In this document: piece by piece, positions 63,925 to 64,000 of the stretch
How the letters are laid out: each line of letters starts with the position of its first letter
Position numbering within the stretch: position 1 is the stretch's first letter
Program-made: the position numbers and the translations under genes
From: Stenopsyche tienmushanensis
Lineage: Eukaryota; Arthropoda; Insecta; Trichoptera; Stenopsychidae
NCBI GenBank assembly: GCA_008973525.1
Contig: WACJ01000123.1
Span: 682,001-746,000, forward strand
DNA length: 64,000 nucleotides
Direction: 5' to 3'
The notes under the pieces: model-generated
Databases searched by the model: none
What the model saw: only the letters and a program-made list of their open reading frames with translations
Told to the model about the DNA's origin: nothing

Positions 63925-64000
63925 CCCTCTCATTAACACCACTTTTCTTTCGCATGATTTATTCACGCCCAAAGATCGATCTGGAATCATTTATAACTAA

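Noticed and set aside
1..64000. tRNA, rRNA or CRISPR features
   Set aside because: I looked for tRNA box B-like sequence and regular repeat-spacer arrays and found none that hold up. The TGTCAGAAGT sites are retroelement primer sites, not tRNA genes.

Overview
This is an AT-rich, repeat-laden eukaryotic window, most likely from an insect. The evidence is the many relics of R1-clade and RTE-type non-LTR retrotransposons, mariner/Tc1 transposases and LTR elements; small (73-95 nt) GT-AG introns; and TATA-plus-Inr core promoters with the Inr matching the arthropod TCAKTY form. I cannot fix the order from the sequence alone. There are no bacterial operons, rRNAs, tRNAs or CRISPR arrays.

The coherent content is a cluster of eleven intact two-exon genes for small secreted peptides (57-121 residues), lying between about 7.9 and 43.0 kb. 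Ten are on the minus strand and one (39,895) is on the plus strand. Every gene has a signal-peptide exon, one phase-0 intron at the same place and a Lys-rich amphipathic second exon. I sort them into three subfamilies. Subfamily A (six genes: 8.0, 21.2, 23.5, 28.0, 39.9 and 42.6 kb) usually carries a basic run followed by NIFKKI just before the intron. Subfamily B (12.8, 15.5 and 36.9 kb) starts MKLLL/MRLLL; two members have a C-terminal PWNKW/RRRNY block and a GKR site. Subfamily C (31.8 and 34.7 kb) has a Cys-containing acidic spacer and a second exon of only 13 codons. Broken copies lie at 157-567 and about 14.89 kb, and promoter remnants without genes lie at 10.6, 18.5 and 27.3 kb. The architecture resembles insect cecropin-like antimicrobial or venom/saliva peptide precursors, but I recognise no named family and the function is inferred.

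Most genes of subfamilies A and C share a core promoter: TATA about 31 bp upstream of an AGCTCATT initiator, about 45-55 nt before the ATG. Upstream there is either a motif of the form TACATATTT...CAAGTG or, for three genes, TGCACCTGTTTATA. Shared promoters and splice architecture suggest co-expression in one tissue. Block duplications are visible: 1-840 with 7,798-8,680; 31.5-32.3 kb with 34.4-35.3 kb; and an inverted pair, 39.7-40.3 kb with 42.6-43.2 kb. These show how the cluster grew.

Between the genes is a mosaic of decayed transposons: R1-like 3' ends, RTE reverse transcriptase and endonuclease pieces, mariner fragments, solo LTRs with tRNA-Leu-like primer binding sites, and an unclassified repeat X. 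From about 47 kb to the end the peptide genes stop. That stretch holds long AT-rich unique DNA with scattered TE relics, a palindrome-bearing MITE (62,489-62,848) and a possible terminal coding exon of an unidentified gene at 63,722-63,924.
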